Source: Gemmatimonadota bacterium
GTDB lineage: Bacteria; Gemmatimonadota; Gemmatimonadetes; Longimicrobiales; Gaopeijiaceae
Length of the DNA stretch: 64,000 nucleotides
Assembly: GCA_009692205.1 (NCBI GenBank)
Contig: SHZR01000007.1
Location: 1-64,000 of the forward strand
Reading direction: 5' to 3'
Shown here: positions 54,283 through 64,000 of the stretch, piece after piece
Numbering within the stretch: the first letter of the stretch is position 1
Layout: the number at the start of each line of letters is the position of its first letter
Notes under the pieces: model-generated
Told to the model about the DNA's origin: nothing
Database searches by the model: none
The model's input: only the letters and a program-made list of their open reading frames with translations
Translations under genes and position numbers: made by a program

Positions 54283-54465
54283 ATGCGCATTCTAGTTCGC
54301 GGATTAGGTATCCTCTGTCTGTTTGTGGGATGCGTCTGGTTCCTGCAAGGAGTCAACATCCTTCCGGGCAGCTTCATGACGGGCGAGACGGAGTGGGCCA
54401 TTTACGGCGGCCTCCTTCTCGTGGCAGGCATCGGCCTGCTGGTCGCTGCCAATCGTAGCCGCTGA
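54283..54465 (+). CDS. Small two-helix membrane protein
   Basis: 60 residues: MRILVRGLGILCLFVGCVWF, the motif LQGVNILPGSFMTGETEWAI, and a second hydrophobic helix GGLLLVAGIGLLVAANRSR. The loop sequence GVNILPGSFMTG is a pattern seen in a widespread family of tiny inner-membrane proteins with no known function. Monocistronic between the ATPase gene and a methyltransferase gene. Confidence 0.75.
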   Translation: MRILVRGLGILCLFVGCVWFLQGVNILPGSFMTGETEWAIYGGLLLVAGIGLLVAANRSR

Positions 54466-54490
54466 CCGCGACCCCCAACCGCCGGGACTC

Positions 54491-55123
54491 ATGTCCTCTG
54501 AACGACCCCGCGGTTCCGACGAGCTCCTCGCCGAGTTCGGCCAGATCGACATCTACGTCTTCGACCAACTGCTGCGCGGTCAAATCACGTCGTCCATGCG
54601 CGTCCTCGACGCCGGTTGTGGCGCGGGCCGTAACTCGGAATATCTGATGAGATGCGGGACCGAGATCTACGGCGTGGACTCCGATGCAAACCAGATCGCT
54701 AGAATCCGAGACGTCGCGTCGAAGGCAGCGCCAGGTCTGTCGCCGGAGCACTTTCGTGTCGCGCGCCTCGACGATCTCCCCTTTCCCGACGCTCACTTCG
54801 ATGCGGTGATCTGCAGCGCCGTCCTCCATTTTTCGAACGACGCCGCGGAGTTCGAGAACGCGGTGTCGGAAATGTGGCGAGTCCTCAGGCCCGGCGGTGT
54901 CTTCTTCGCTCGCCTAGCATCGACGATCGGGCTCGAAGGGAGAGTGACGCACCTTCGAGACCGATGGTACCACCTCCCCGACGGGAGTGACCGGTTTCTC
55001 GTCGACGAGAACTATCTCCTAGGCATCTCGTCGGACCTCGGCGCCCGGCAGCTCGATCCGCTGAAGACCACGGTGGTCCAAGACATGCGCTCCATGACCA
55101 CGTGGGTGCTACGCAAGCCCTGA
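54491..55123 (+). CDS. Class I SAM-dependent methyltransferase
   Basis: 210 residues; SAM motif MRVLDAGCGAGRNSEYLMRC, acidic TEIYGVDSDANQIARIRD, and motif IV FDAVICSAVLHFSNDAAEFE, then EMWRVLRPGGVFFARLA. A UbiE/type 11 methyltransferase with no substrate clue from neighbours. Starts at ATG 54491. Some codons are less G/C-rich than in nearby genes, so transfer is possible but not shown. Confidence 0.85.
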   Translation: MSSERPRGSDELLAEFGQIDIYVFDQLLRGQITSSMRVLDAGCGAGRNSEYLMRCGTEIYGVDSDANQIARIRDVASKAAPGLSPEHFRVARLDDLPFPDAHFDAVICSAVLHFSNDAAEFENAVSEMWRVLRPGGVFFARLASTIGLEGRVTHLRDRWYHLPDGSDRFLVDENYLLGISSDLGARQLDPLKTTVVQDMRSMTTWVLRKP

Positions 55124-55130
55124 GGGTGCC

Positions 55131-55817
55131 TCAGCCGCGCAGCCGCGTCCGCTGCGCTCCACTGTCGTCGAAGTTGCCCGGATCGAGCCACTTCTCGAAC
55201 GCGCCCCGCACCGCGGGCCACTCGGTATCGATGATGGAGTACCAGGCGGTGTCGCGATTGCGGCCCTTGTAGAGGGTCGCCTGCCGGAACGTCCCTTCGT
55301 AGACGAACCCGAGGCGGTCGGCCGCACGCCGTGAAGGCGAGTTGAGCGAGTCGCACTTCCACTCGTAGCGTCGATATCCCAACTCGTCGAACGCGCGCCG
55401 CATCATCAGGTACATCGCCTCGGTCGCGGCGCGACTCCTCTGCAGAGTCGGCGAGTAGTGGATATGTCCGACTTCAATTGAGCCGATATCCGGGAAGATC
55501 CGCAGGTAGCTCGCAACGCCGACCGCCGTGTCGCCCTCGTCCAGGATCGTGTAGAAGAGTGGATCGTCTCCGACGGCGACACCGTCGAGCCACGACCGAA
55601 AGGAGACGGCGTCCGCGAACGGTCCGTAGGGCAGGTAGGTCCAGTCGAGGCCGGCGGTGTCGAGGCGGAACGCATCGTAAAGCGCCGCGGAGTGGCGCGC
55701 GGGATCCAGAGCCTCCATGCGGCAATAGCGGCCGACCATGAGAGCACGGGTCGGCCGGGGACGTGGCCGCCAGTCAGGAAGCGCCGGTCCGACCGGCGGC
55801 GACTCGTCAGCGCTCAT
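55131..55817 (-). CDS. GNAT N-acetyltransferase (RimJ/RimL type)
   Basis: 228 residues. Acetyl-CoA-binding motif A lies around IEVGHIHYSPTLQRSRAATE, with substrate motif YEWKCDSLNSPSRRAADRLG and GFVYEGTFRQATLYKGRNRD, which is the RimJ/L-like ending. An N-terminal RYCRMEALDPARHSAALYDA is typical of this sub-group. The acetylated target is unknown. It shares the region with two other minus-strand genes to its right. Confidence 0.88.
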   Translation of the reverse strand: MSADESPPVGPALPDWRPRPRPTRALMVGRYCRMEALDPARHSAALYDAFRLDTAGLDWTYLPYGPFADAVSFRSWLDGVAVGDDPLFYTILDEGDTAVGVASYLRIFPDIGSIEVGHIHYSPTLQRSRAATEAMYLMMRRAFDELGYRRYEWKCDSLNSPSRRAADRLGFVYEGTFRQATLYKGRNRDTAWYSIIDTEWPAVRGAFEKWLDPGNFDDSGAQRTRLRG

Positions 55818-55823
55818 GCAGCG

Positions 55824-56372
55824 TCATGATCGCGAGCCCAGCGGCACGGACCAAGCCAAGCCGAGCCCGACATCGCCGTCCGCGGACGGCTGCGGCAGCA
55901 CGCCGGGGACCCAGCGCGCCGTCTTGATCGAGTAGCCGACCAGCGCGCCCGCGGCTGCGCCCACGAACGGAGGCACGACGAGGCGCCATGCGTGAAAGCT
56001 ATCTCCGAAGCTGTCGCAGTAGCCGGACGGCTGGCCCGCGCAGTCGTTCCTCGACGCCACGAGCAAGCCGACGCCCACGCCGAGGCCCAGCGCACCCCCC
56101 ATGAAGCTTCCTCGCCGAACGTTTCGACGAGATCCGAGCACCTCGGACCTCTGGAGCTGCGCGGGCGAGATCGTGAAGACGCTGCCGTCGAGCAACGTCA
56201 ACGTGAGCCCGTCCGGCTCCACGGCCGTGAGTGTGCCCTCGAAGGGCGCGATCACCCCGCGGACGAAGAGGTGCGCCTCCCGGCCCGGTGTGAGGGTCTC
56301 CGCCTGAGCGTAGACTGCGGACGGGAGGCCGAACCACAGGCCGAGCGCGAGCAGCCCGATCCCACGGGTCAT
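55824..56372 (-). CDS. Secreted hypothetical protein with glycine-rich segment
   Basis: 182 residues with a signal peptide (GIGLLALGLWFGLPSAVYAQ). The first part has an Sm-like beta pattern (FVRGVIAPFEGTLTAVEPDG, TLTLLDGSVFTISPAQL), the second two glycine-zipper-like hydrophobic segments (GGALGLGVGVGLLVASRND; PPFVGAAAGALVGYSIKTAR). Two Cys flank the loop between them. Family and function unrecognised. It is two bases from the SGNH gene and probably cotranscribed with it. Confidence 0.6.
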   Translation of the reverse strand: MTRGIGLLALGLWFGLPSAVYAQAETLTPGREAHLFVRGVIAPFEGTLTAVEPDGLTLTLLDGSVFTISPAQLQRSEVLGSRRNVRRGSFMGGALGLGVGVGLLVASRNDCAGQPSGYCDSFGDSFHAWRLVVPPFVGAAAGALVGYSIKTARWVPGVLPQPSADGDVGLGLAWSVPLGSRS

Positions 56373-56374
56373 TC

Positions 56375-58661
<2,287 letters not shown>

Positions 58662-58670
58662 GGGTCTCAG

Positions 58671-59186
58671 GTGCCTGTTCGAGAGATTCGTCTGTTGGGT
58701 GATCCCGTCCTCCGGAAGGAGGCGGACGAGGTGGTCGCGTTCGATGCCGGCCTACGGGCGCTCGTCCGCGACATGTTCGAGACGATGTATCATGAGGAAG
58801 GCATCGGTCTCGCCGCCCCGCAGATCGGGATCGGCAAACGTGTGATCGTGGTGGATCTGCGCCGCGAAGACCACGACGACGAACCGCTCGCGCTGGTCAA
58901 CCCGCGCGTGATATGGGCGAGTTCCGAGACCGCGAAGCAGACCGAGGGCTGCCTGAGCATCCCCACCCTCGAGGAGATCGTGGAGCGTCCCGCCAAGGTC
59001 CGCGTGGAGGCGCACGATCCGGAGGGTGAGCGCGTGGAGTTGCACGCCGACGATCTGCTCGGGCGCGCACTGCAGCACGAGATCGACCACCTCGACGGCA
59101 TCCTCTTCCTGGACCGCGTGAGCGCGCTCAAGCGCCGCATGCTGCTGAGGAAGTGGAAGAAGCTGGAAGAAGAGCACGAGTCGTGA
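58671..59186 (+). CDS. def: Peptide deformylase
   Basis: 171 residues from GTG 58671. The three deformylase motifs are intact: GIGLAAPQIG, EGCLSIP (metal-ligand Cys) and HEIDHLDG (HExxH). It removes the formyl group from new proteins; paired with fmt, eight bases downstream, which adds the formyl group to the initiator. Confidence 0.96.
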   Translation: MPVREIRLLGDPVLRKEADEVVAFDAGLRALVRDMFETMYHEEGIGLAAPQIGIGKRVIVVDLRREDHDDEPLALVNPRVIWASSETAKQTEGCLSIPTLEEIVERPAKVRVEAHDPEGERVELHADDLLGRALQHEIDHLDGILFLDRVSALKRRMLLRKWKKLEEEHES

Positions 59187-59193
59187 CGTTCCG

Positions 59194-60132
59194 GTGAGAA
59201 TCCTCTTCTGGGGTACGCCCGAGTTCGCGGTCCCCTCGCTGCGCGCGCTGGACGACGAGGGGTTCGACATCGTGGGGGTCGTCACGCAGCCGGACCGGCC
59301 GGCGGGGAGGGGCAGACACCCCCGAGCGTCCCCGGTGAAGTCGGTCGCCCTCGATCAAGGCATGGAGGTGCTCACGCCCGAGAGCCCCAGGGAAGCAGGG
59401 TTCATCGATGCCATCCGGGCGCTCGAGCCCGACGTCTCGGTCGTGGTGGCGTACGGGCACATCCTCCCGACGGAGATCTTGGCCGTTCCCCGTCTCGGCT
59501 CGATCAACGTGCATGCTTCCCTCCTGCCGGCTCTGCGCGGAGCTGCCCCGATCAACTGGGCCATCGCGCGCGGACACGAGAAGACGGGCGTCACCATCAT
59601 GCGCATGGTTCGCGAGATGGATGCCGGTACGATCATCCAGCAGGTGGAGGAGCCGATCCTTCCGGATGAGAGTGCGTCCGAGCTGTCGCTCCGACTCTCG
59701 GAGCTCGGCGCCGAGGTGTTGATCGAGACGCTCGCGCTGCTGTCGGAGGAGGTGGCCGAGGAGCGGGAGCAGGACCACGCGGCGGCCACGTTCGCGCCGA
59801 AGATCGACCGCGACACGGCCCAAGTCGACTGGAGCCGCCCTGCACTCGAGGTCGCCCTCCACGTCCGCTCCATGGACGAGCTCCCGGGTGCGTGGTCGAC
59901 GCTCGCCGGGGAGCCCTTGAAGCTCTTTCGTCCGACGGTGGAAGCGGCGGCTGCCGGGCCGACGCCCGCCGCGCCGGGAACGGTGCTGGAGGCGAACGGG
60001 GGCCTCGTCGTGTCGACGGGCGCGGGTGGAGCCGTGCGTCTCGGCGAGGTGCAGCCGTCAGGGGGACGCCGCATGCGGGCATCGGACTGGATTCGCGGGC
60101 GTCGCCTCCCGCCGGGCCTCCGTTTCGAATGA
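59194..60132 (+). CDS. fmt: Methionyl-tRNA formyltransferase
   Basis: 312 residues from GTG 59194. Conserved: FWGTPEFAVPSLRAL, TQPDRPAGRGR, AYGHILPTEIL, NVHASLLPALRGAAPINWAI (catalytic His with the SLLP loop), VREMDAGTIIQ (catalytic Asp). The C-terminal OB domain follows. The stop overlaps the next ATG by four bases. Confidence 0.95.
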   Translation: MRILFWGTPEFAVPSLRALDDEGFDIVGVVTQPDRPAGRGRHPRASPVKSVALDQGMEVLTPESPREAGFIDAIRALEPDVSVVVAYGHILPTEILAVPRLGSINVHASLLPALRGAAPINWAIARGHEKTGVTIMRMVREMDAGTIIQQVEEPILPDESASELSLRLSELGAEVLIETLALLSEEVAEEREQDHAAATFAPKIDRDTAQVDWSRPALEVALHVRSMDELPGAWSTLAGEPLKLFRPTVEAAAAGPTPAAPGTVLEANGGLVVSTGAGGAVRLGEVQPSGGRRMRASDWIRGRRLPPGLRFE

Positions 60133-60806
60133 CCGGGCATGTGCCCGGCGCGCGTGGTCGCGCGGCCGGGCTGCTTCCTAGGCTGCACGTCGTCACGGAC
60201 GACTCCATGCTCGCGCGGGGCGGATTCGAGGCTCGGGCGATTGCCGTCCTCGAGGCGGGCGGGGCGGGCGTCGCGCTGCACTTGCGGGGGCCGCGCACCG
60301 ACGGATCGGCGCTCTACCGGCTCGCCTCCGACCTGCTGCCCCACGCTCGTCGCTCCGGTACGCTCCTCGTCGTGAACGATCGTCTGGATGTGGCGCTCGC
60401 CCTCGAGGTCGACGGCGTCCACGTCGGCCAGCGGTCGCTCGGGGTGCGCGTCGCGCGCGGCCTGCTCGGCCCGGACCTCTGGCTCGGTGCCTCCGTCCAC
60501 GACGCCAAGGAGGCTTCGGCCGCGCGCGAGGAGGGTGCAGATTACGCCTTCCTGGGTACCATGTTCGAAACGCCGACGCACCCGGGTCGGGTCGGAATGG
60601 GTATCGAGGGACTGGCGGCGACCGTGAGGGTCGGGGGGCTTCCGATCGTGGCGATCGGTGGAATCGATCCCGCGCGGGTGCCCGAGGTACTCGCCGCCGG
60701 AGCTTACGGCGTCGCGGTCGTCCGTGGGGTATGGGATGCCCCGGACGCGGTTGGCGCGGTGCGTCGGTACCGGCAGGCCATCGAAGACGAGAGGGAGGCG
60801 GTTTGA
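60129..60806 (+). CDS. ThiE/TenI-superfamily protein (TenI-like)
   Basis: 225 residues, TIM-barrel of the thiamine phosphate synthase / TenI family. Matching parts: LLPRLHVVTDDSML, VVNDRLDVALALEVDGVHVG, ASVHDAKEASAAREEGADYA and PIVAIGGIDPARVPEVLAAG. ThiE's usual 'Q-x-R-x-K' strand is LHLRGPRTDG here and the 'T-x-T-K' loop is FETPTHPGRVG, while QRSL and ASVH resemble TenI, the thiazole tautomerase. Position before thiS-thiG also recalls the B. subtilis tenI-thiO-thiS-thiG order. Either activity is possible; TenI is my slight preference. Confidence 0.75.
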   Translation: MTGHVPGARGRAAGLLPRLHVVTDDSMLARGGFEARAIAVLEAGGAGVALHLRGPRTDGSALYRLASDLLPHARRSGTLLVVNDRLDVALALEVDGVHVGQRSLGVRVARGLLGPDLWLGASVHDAKEASAAREEGADYAFLGTMFETPTHPGRVGMGIEGLAATVRVGGLPIVAIGGIDPARVPEVLAAGAYGVAVVRGVWDAPDAVGAVRRYRQAIEDEREAV

Positions 60807-60823
60807 GACTCACCGAGGAGACG

Positions 60824-61024
60824 ATGCGGATCCGGCTCAACGGCAAGGAGCGCGAGGTGCAGGGCGGACATACCGTGCGTTCGCTGCTCGACGCGCTCGA
60901 GCTGCAACCCGGCATGGTGGTCGTTGAGCTGAATCGCGACATCCTGGAGCGTGACCGCTACGCGGACGTGCCCGTTCACGAGGGCGACAGCATCGAGCTC
61001 GTCCACTTCGTGGGTGGGGGATGA
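60824..61024 (+). CDS. thiS: Sulfur carrier protein ThiS
   Basis: 66 residues from ATG 60824, behind GAGGAG; in-frame TTG 60803 is an alternative. Ubiquitin-like: MRIRLNGKEREVQGGHTVRS, VVELNRDILERDRYADVPVH, ending in FVGGG, so the Gly-Gly needed for thiocarboxylation is present. It delivers sulfur to ThiG. Activating thiF is not in the window. Confidence 0.93.
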   Translation: MRIRLNGKEREVQGGHTVRSLLDALELQPGMVVVELNRDILERDRYADVPVHEGDSIELVHFVGGG

Positions 61025-61025
61025 C

Positions 61026-61793
61026 ATGGCCCTCGTGATCGGAGGGGTCGAGTTCACCTCGAGGCTCATCGTCGGCACGGGCAAGTACAAGACCAACCAA
61101 GTCATGATCGATGCCATCCGCGCGTCGGAGGCCGAGATGGTGACCGTGGCCGTTCGGCGCGTCGACCTCGACCGCACCAAGGAAGAGGCAATCCTGCACC
61201 ACCTGAGCCCGAGCGAGTTCTTCCTGCTCGCCAACACCGCGGGCTGCTATACCGCGGATGACGCGGTGCGCTACGCGCGCCTCGCCCGCGCGGCGGGCTT
61301 CAACGAGTTCGTGAAGCTCGAGGTCATCGGCGACGAGGCCACGCTCCTACCCGACGTGGCCGCCACGCTCGTGGCCGCGCGAACGCTCTCGTCCGAGGGC
61401 TTCAAGGTGATGGCATACACGAACGACGACCTCGTGACAGCGCTGCGGCTCGAGGATGCGGGGTGTGTGGCGGTCATGCCGCTCGCGAGCCCGATCGGTA
61501 GCGGGCTCGGTGTAGTGAATCCCTACTTCATTCGCGAGATCAAGCGCCGACTCGATGTGCCCGTCATCGTCGACGCCGGTGTCGGCACGGCCTCGGACGC
61601 GTGCGTGACCATGGAGCAGGGGGTCGACGGCGTGCTCATGAATACCGCGCTCGCGGCCGCGGACGATCCGGTCCGCATGGCGCACGCGATGCGCCACGCG
61701 GTCGTGGCGGGACGTCTCGCCTACCTGGCGGGCCGCATGCCGGCTCGCGAGATCGCCGTGCCGTCCTCGCCGACGCGCGGGATGCTCGACTGA
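61026..61793 (+). CDS. thiG: Thiazole synthase
   Basis: 255 residues. ThiG motifs: GGVEFTSRLIVGTGKYKT, VTVAVRRVDL, NTAGCYTADDAVRYARLAR, EFVKLEVIGD (Schiff-base Lys), VMPLASPIGSGLGVVNPYFI and VPVIVDAGVGTASDACVTME. It builds the thiazole phosphate from DXP, ThiS thiocarboxylate and dehydroglycine. The glycine-oxidising partner (thiO or thiH) is not in the window. Confidence 0.95.
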   Translation: MALVIGGVEFTSRLIVGTGKYKTNQVMIDAIRASEAEMVTVAVRRVDLDRTKEEAILHHLSPSEFFLLANTAGCYTADDAVRYARLARAAGFNEFVKLEVIGDEATLLPDVAATLVAARTLSSEGFKVMAYTNDDLVTALRLEDAGCVAVMPLASPIGSGLGVVNPYFIREIKRRLDVPVIVDAGVGTASDACVTMEQGVDGVLMNTALAAADDPVRMAHAMRHAVVAGRLAYLAGRMPAREIAVPSSPTRGMLD

Positions 61794-63109
61794 GCCAAGC
61801 CCCTCCACCGAGCGCTGGGCGAGGGGTCGCGCTTCGGGCTCGCCTGCAGGCCGAGCGCGGGAGGCGACTCGATCGCGCGTTCGCGGAAGCCGCCGCCGAC
61901 GCCCTGGACGCTCGCGAGCGTGCCTTCGCCCATGAGTTGGCGTACGGGGTGACACGGCTCCGGGGCCGACTCGACCACCTGATCTCGCTTCGACTCCACG
62001 GGCAGGTCGCCTCCCTCGATCCGCGCGTGTTGGAGATCCTGAGATTGGGTGCGTATCAGCTGCTGTACATGCGGGGGGTTCCCTCGTATGCGGCGGTATC
62101 GGCTACCGTCGAGCAGGTGCGGGCGGAGGTGGGGCCGGGCCCGACAGGCTTGGTCAACGCCGTGCTCAGGCAAGTGGATCGCACCGGCGACGGGCCCGAG
62201 CACTTCCCGGACTTCCGCGCCGACCCCCTCGGGTTTCTGGAGTCGTGGGGCTCGCACCCCCGCTGGCTGCTCGAGCGCTGGCTCACGCGGTGGAAGCCGG
62301 ACGACGTGCGCCGGCTCGTGGAGGCGGACAACCGTCGGCCGGGGACCTATCTCCTGCCTCTCGGGACGGACGCCCCGCAGGGCGCTGCCACGCTCGAAGC
62401 CGCCGGCCTACACGCCGAGGCGGTCGGCGAGGGCACGGACAGCCTGCGTCTGGGCGAGGGGGTGACGCCCGCCGCCGCGCTCGCTGCGCTGCCTCGAGCG
62501 GTCGTGCAGGACCCGGCAACCAGTCTGGTGTCGCGATACGCTGATGTCCCTAGGGGCACGAAGGTTGCAGACCTGTGTGCTGCTCCGGGCGGAAAGGTGC
62601 TCGCCGTCGCGGATCGCCCTGTCTATACTCTGGCCGCCGACCGCTCGGAGTCCCGCCTGCTCATGGTCAAGGAAAACGCCCGCCGCGTAGGGCTCCCGCT
62701 CGGGCTCGTGGTGGCCGACGCCCTCCATCCGCCCCTGCGTGGCGTCGACGTCATCCTGCTCGACGCTCCCTGCTCGGGCACCGGAACCCTCGCGCGGCGT
62801 CCGGACGCTCGCTGGAGGCTGGAGCCCGAGTCCATTCGCGAGCTCGTGGGCGTGCAGCGGGACATGCTGCGGGCTTCCGCCGAGGTGCTCGGCCAGGGCG
62901 GGCTGCTGGTATACTCCACCTGCTCGCTCGAGACCGAGGAGAACGAGGAGCAGGTCGAAGCGTTCCTCACGAGCCACAGGGAGTTCCGCATCGAGGCCAC
63001 GGACGCCGTTCCCTCCCGCTACCTCGACTCCGTGGGGCAGCTTTCGGTGACCCCGCAGGGCGCCGGCTTCGACGGGGCGTTTGCCGCACGACTCAGGAAG
63101 GTGGGATGA
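61790..63109 (+). CDS. rsmB: 16S rRNA (cytosine-C5) methyltransferase, RsmB-like
   Basis: 439 residues if begun at CTG 61790, which forms a CTGA overlap with thiG. An N-terminal NusB-like domain (ARERAFAHELAYGVTRLRGR, LRLGAYQLLYMRGVP) is followed by the SAM domain: VADLCAAPGGKVLAVAD, VDVILLDAPCSGTGTLARRP and LVYSTCSLETEENEEQVEAF, with both catalytic Cys. The start is uncertain: no ATG, GTG or TTG in frame lies close before the NusB domain. Its stop overlaps the next ATG by four bases. Confidence 0.9.
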   Translation: MSQAPPPSAGRGVALRARLQAERGRRLDRAFAEAAADALDARERAFAHELAYGVTRLRGRLDHLISLRLHGQVASLDPRVLEILRLGAYQLLYMRGVPSYAAVSATVEQVRAEVGPGPTGLVNAVLRQVDRTGDGPEHFPDFRADPLGFLESWGSHPRWLLERWLTRWKPDDVRRLVEADNRRPGTYLLPLGTDAPQGAATLEAAGLHAEAVGEGTDSLRLGEGVTPAAALAALPRAVVQDPATSLVSRYADVPRGTKVADLCAAPGGKVLAVADRPVYTLAADRSESRLLMVKENARRVGLPLGLVVADALHPPLRGVDVILLDAPCSGTGTLARRPDARWRLEPESIRELVGVQRDMLRASAEVLGQGGLLVYSTCSLETEENEEQVEAFLTSHREFRIEATDAVPSRYLDSVGQLSVTPQGAGFDGAFAARLRKVG

Positions 63110-63933
63110 AGCTCGGCGGCTCCCTCGAACGCAGGCGGGGGCGCGGGCGCTCGTTTCGACTGCCCGGTGCCGAGGGCGGCCCGCCCCTCCCGCGCCTCGA
63201 GCGAGAGCTCCTGGTCAAGATCGGGGCGCTTGTCGTCGCGGGATGGATCGTAGGTTACGTGCTCTCCACGCGGGTGTTGTTCCCCGCCCCGCCCCCTCCC
63301 GGCGACCTGTTCGAGGTGCCCGACGTGCGCGGACTGGGACTGGCCAGCGCGAGAGAGCTGCTCTCCGGCTCCGGACTCACGCTCGGAGCGATCGACTCGC
63401 TGCTGCACCCCTCCGTGCCGGCGGAGATCATCCTGGGGCAGTCGCCGCTGCCGGGTCAGGTGGCGCGTCCCGAGACTCCCGTGCGCGTGACCATCAGCCT
63501 CGGACCGCAGCTGCGCTCGGTGCCCGACGTGCGCGGGCTCGCCGAGGATCGCGCGCGGATCGTGCTCGAGACGAGCGGCTTCCTCGTGCGGTCGGACTCC
63601 GCGGAGTCGGAAGAGCCGCGCGGGCGCATCATCGGCGTGTCGCCCCCTCCGGGCGAGCAGGTGGTTCTGCCGGGCCAGGTGCGGCTGATCGTGAGCATGG
63701 GCCCGCCCGTCATCACCATGCCGCTCGTGCTCGGCCTCCTCGAAGAGGAGGCGACCACGATGCTGGATAGCCTCGGGTTGGTGGTTTCCGAGGTGGAAGA
63801 GGTGTTCCGCTTCGGACGCGACCAGGGCATCGTCGTCGAGCAGGAGCCGGCCTCGGACGTCGAGTTGGAGCGGGGAAGCTCGGTACGTCTGAAGGTCGGA
63901 CGCCGAGGGCTCGAGCGAGGGAACAATGACTAG
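63106..63933 (+). CDS. Membrane-anchored PASTA-domain protein
   Basis: 275 residues: a basic N-terminus, one membrane helix (LLVKIGALVVAGWIVGYVLS), then three PASTA repeats (FEVPDVRGLGLASARELLSG; LRSVPDVRGLAEDRARIVLE; ITMPLVLGLLEEEATTMLDS). PASTA modules bind uncrosslinked peptidoglycan or beta-lactams on PBPs and PknB kinases; neither a kinase nor a transpeptidase domain is fused here. A scaffold or sensor role at the cell wall is likely. Confidence 0.85.
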   Translation: MKLGGSLERRRGRGRSFRLPGAEGGPPLPRLERELLVKIGALVVAGWIVGYVLSTRVLFPAPPPPGDLFEVPDVRGLGLASARELLSGSGLTLGAIDSLLHPSVPAEIILGQSPLPGQVARPETPVRVTISLGPQLRSVPDVRGLAEDRARIVLETSGFLVRSDSAESEEPRGRIIGVSPPPGEQVVLPGQVRLIVSMGPPVITMPLVLGLLEEEATTMLDSLGLVVSEVEEVFRFGRDQGIVVEQEPASDVELERGSSVRLKVGRRGLERGNND

Positions 63934-64000
63934 GCTGATCCGTAGCAATGCGGGCATGAAGCCAACCAACCCGGCTCGTTCGCCTTACTTCTGGGCCATC
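63926..64000 (+). CDS. Start of an unidentified gene, cut by the window edge
   Basis: ATG 63926 overlaps the PASTA gene by eight bases and is open for 25 codons to the edge (MTRLIRSNAGMKPTNPARSP, then YFWAI). A second ATG is at 63956. Too short to assign a family. The overlap fits a further operon member. Confidence 0.4.
   Translation, partial: MTRLIRSNAGMKPTNPARSPYFWAI

Overview
The window is GC-rich, gene-dense bacterial chromosome with strong G/C preference at third codon positions. Gene content suggests Gemmatimonadota or a close relative (inference from gene style, no marker search): paired M16 peptidases, an S46 peptidase, NHL-propeller secreted proteins, an acidobacteria-type PQQ dehydrogenase, DUF4159, a tandem sigma/anti-sigma pair and many Gram-negative envelope proteins. 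No rRNA, convincing tRNA, CRISPR array, prophage or complete insertion sequence was found. An IS5-type transposase end lies at the left edge, and the right edge cuts an unidentified gene.

Layout. 0-5 kb: IS end, NHL lipoprotein, DinB protein, an aminotransferase, two tandem Uma2-like nucleases and an orphan VapB-like antitoxin. 4.9-20 kb: a long co-oriented run: gpmI, TPR protein, two M16 peptidases, ECF sigma, anti-sigma, holA, SPOR protein, mutS, TonB-C lipoprotein, a frameshifted cystathionine beta-synthase, ddl, rhomboid. 19.8-25.3 kb: S46 peptidase, frameshifted DUF6159 membrane protein, proC and a convergent NHL protein behind two hairpins. 25.6-29 kb: sdhCAB. 29.4-34.7 kb: small secreted protein, RlmI-like methyltransferase, TPP riboswitch with thiC, an SGNH-hydrolase remnant and an outer-membrane-type protein. 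34.9-39 kb: a kinase-less PEGA/SUMF1/hydrolase protein, an internally deleted 2-amino-3-ketobutyrate CoA ligase and an Nramp-like transporter. 39-43.6 kb: DUF4159, DUF188 and a three-gene type III polyketide operon. 43.6-46.6 kb: amidase and a Gly-rich-tailed secreted protein. 46.7-50.7 kb: yebC-ruvC-ruvA-ruvB-queA. 50.8-57.1 kb: PQQ dehydrogenase, DUF4143 ATPase and small accessory genes. 57.2-64 kb: tgt-yajC-def-fmt-thiE/tenI-thiS-thiG-rsmB-PASTA protein.

How the genes work together. Housekeeping modules dominate: replication and repair (holA, mutS, ruvABC), tRNA queuosine (queA, tgt), initiator Met formylation and deformylation (fmt, def), thiamine (riboswitch-linked thiC; thiS/thiG and a ThiE/TenI homologue 27 kb away) and the TCA/respiratory complex sdhCAB. 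The best candidate for an underexplored system is the translationally coupled methyltransferase - flavoprotein - type III PKS operon at 40.6-43.6 kb, probably making a methylated, hydroxylated phenolic lipid or quinone. A second theme is gene damage, mainly between 22 and 38 kb: two single-base frameshifts, two internally deleted genes, an N-terminally missing kinase domain and orphan C-terminal tails. Whether this is real gene erosion or draft-assembly error cannot be decided from the sequence alone.
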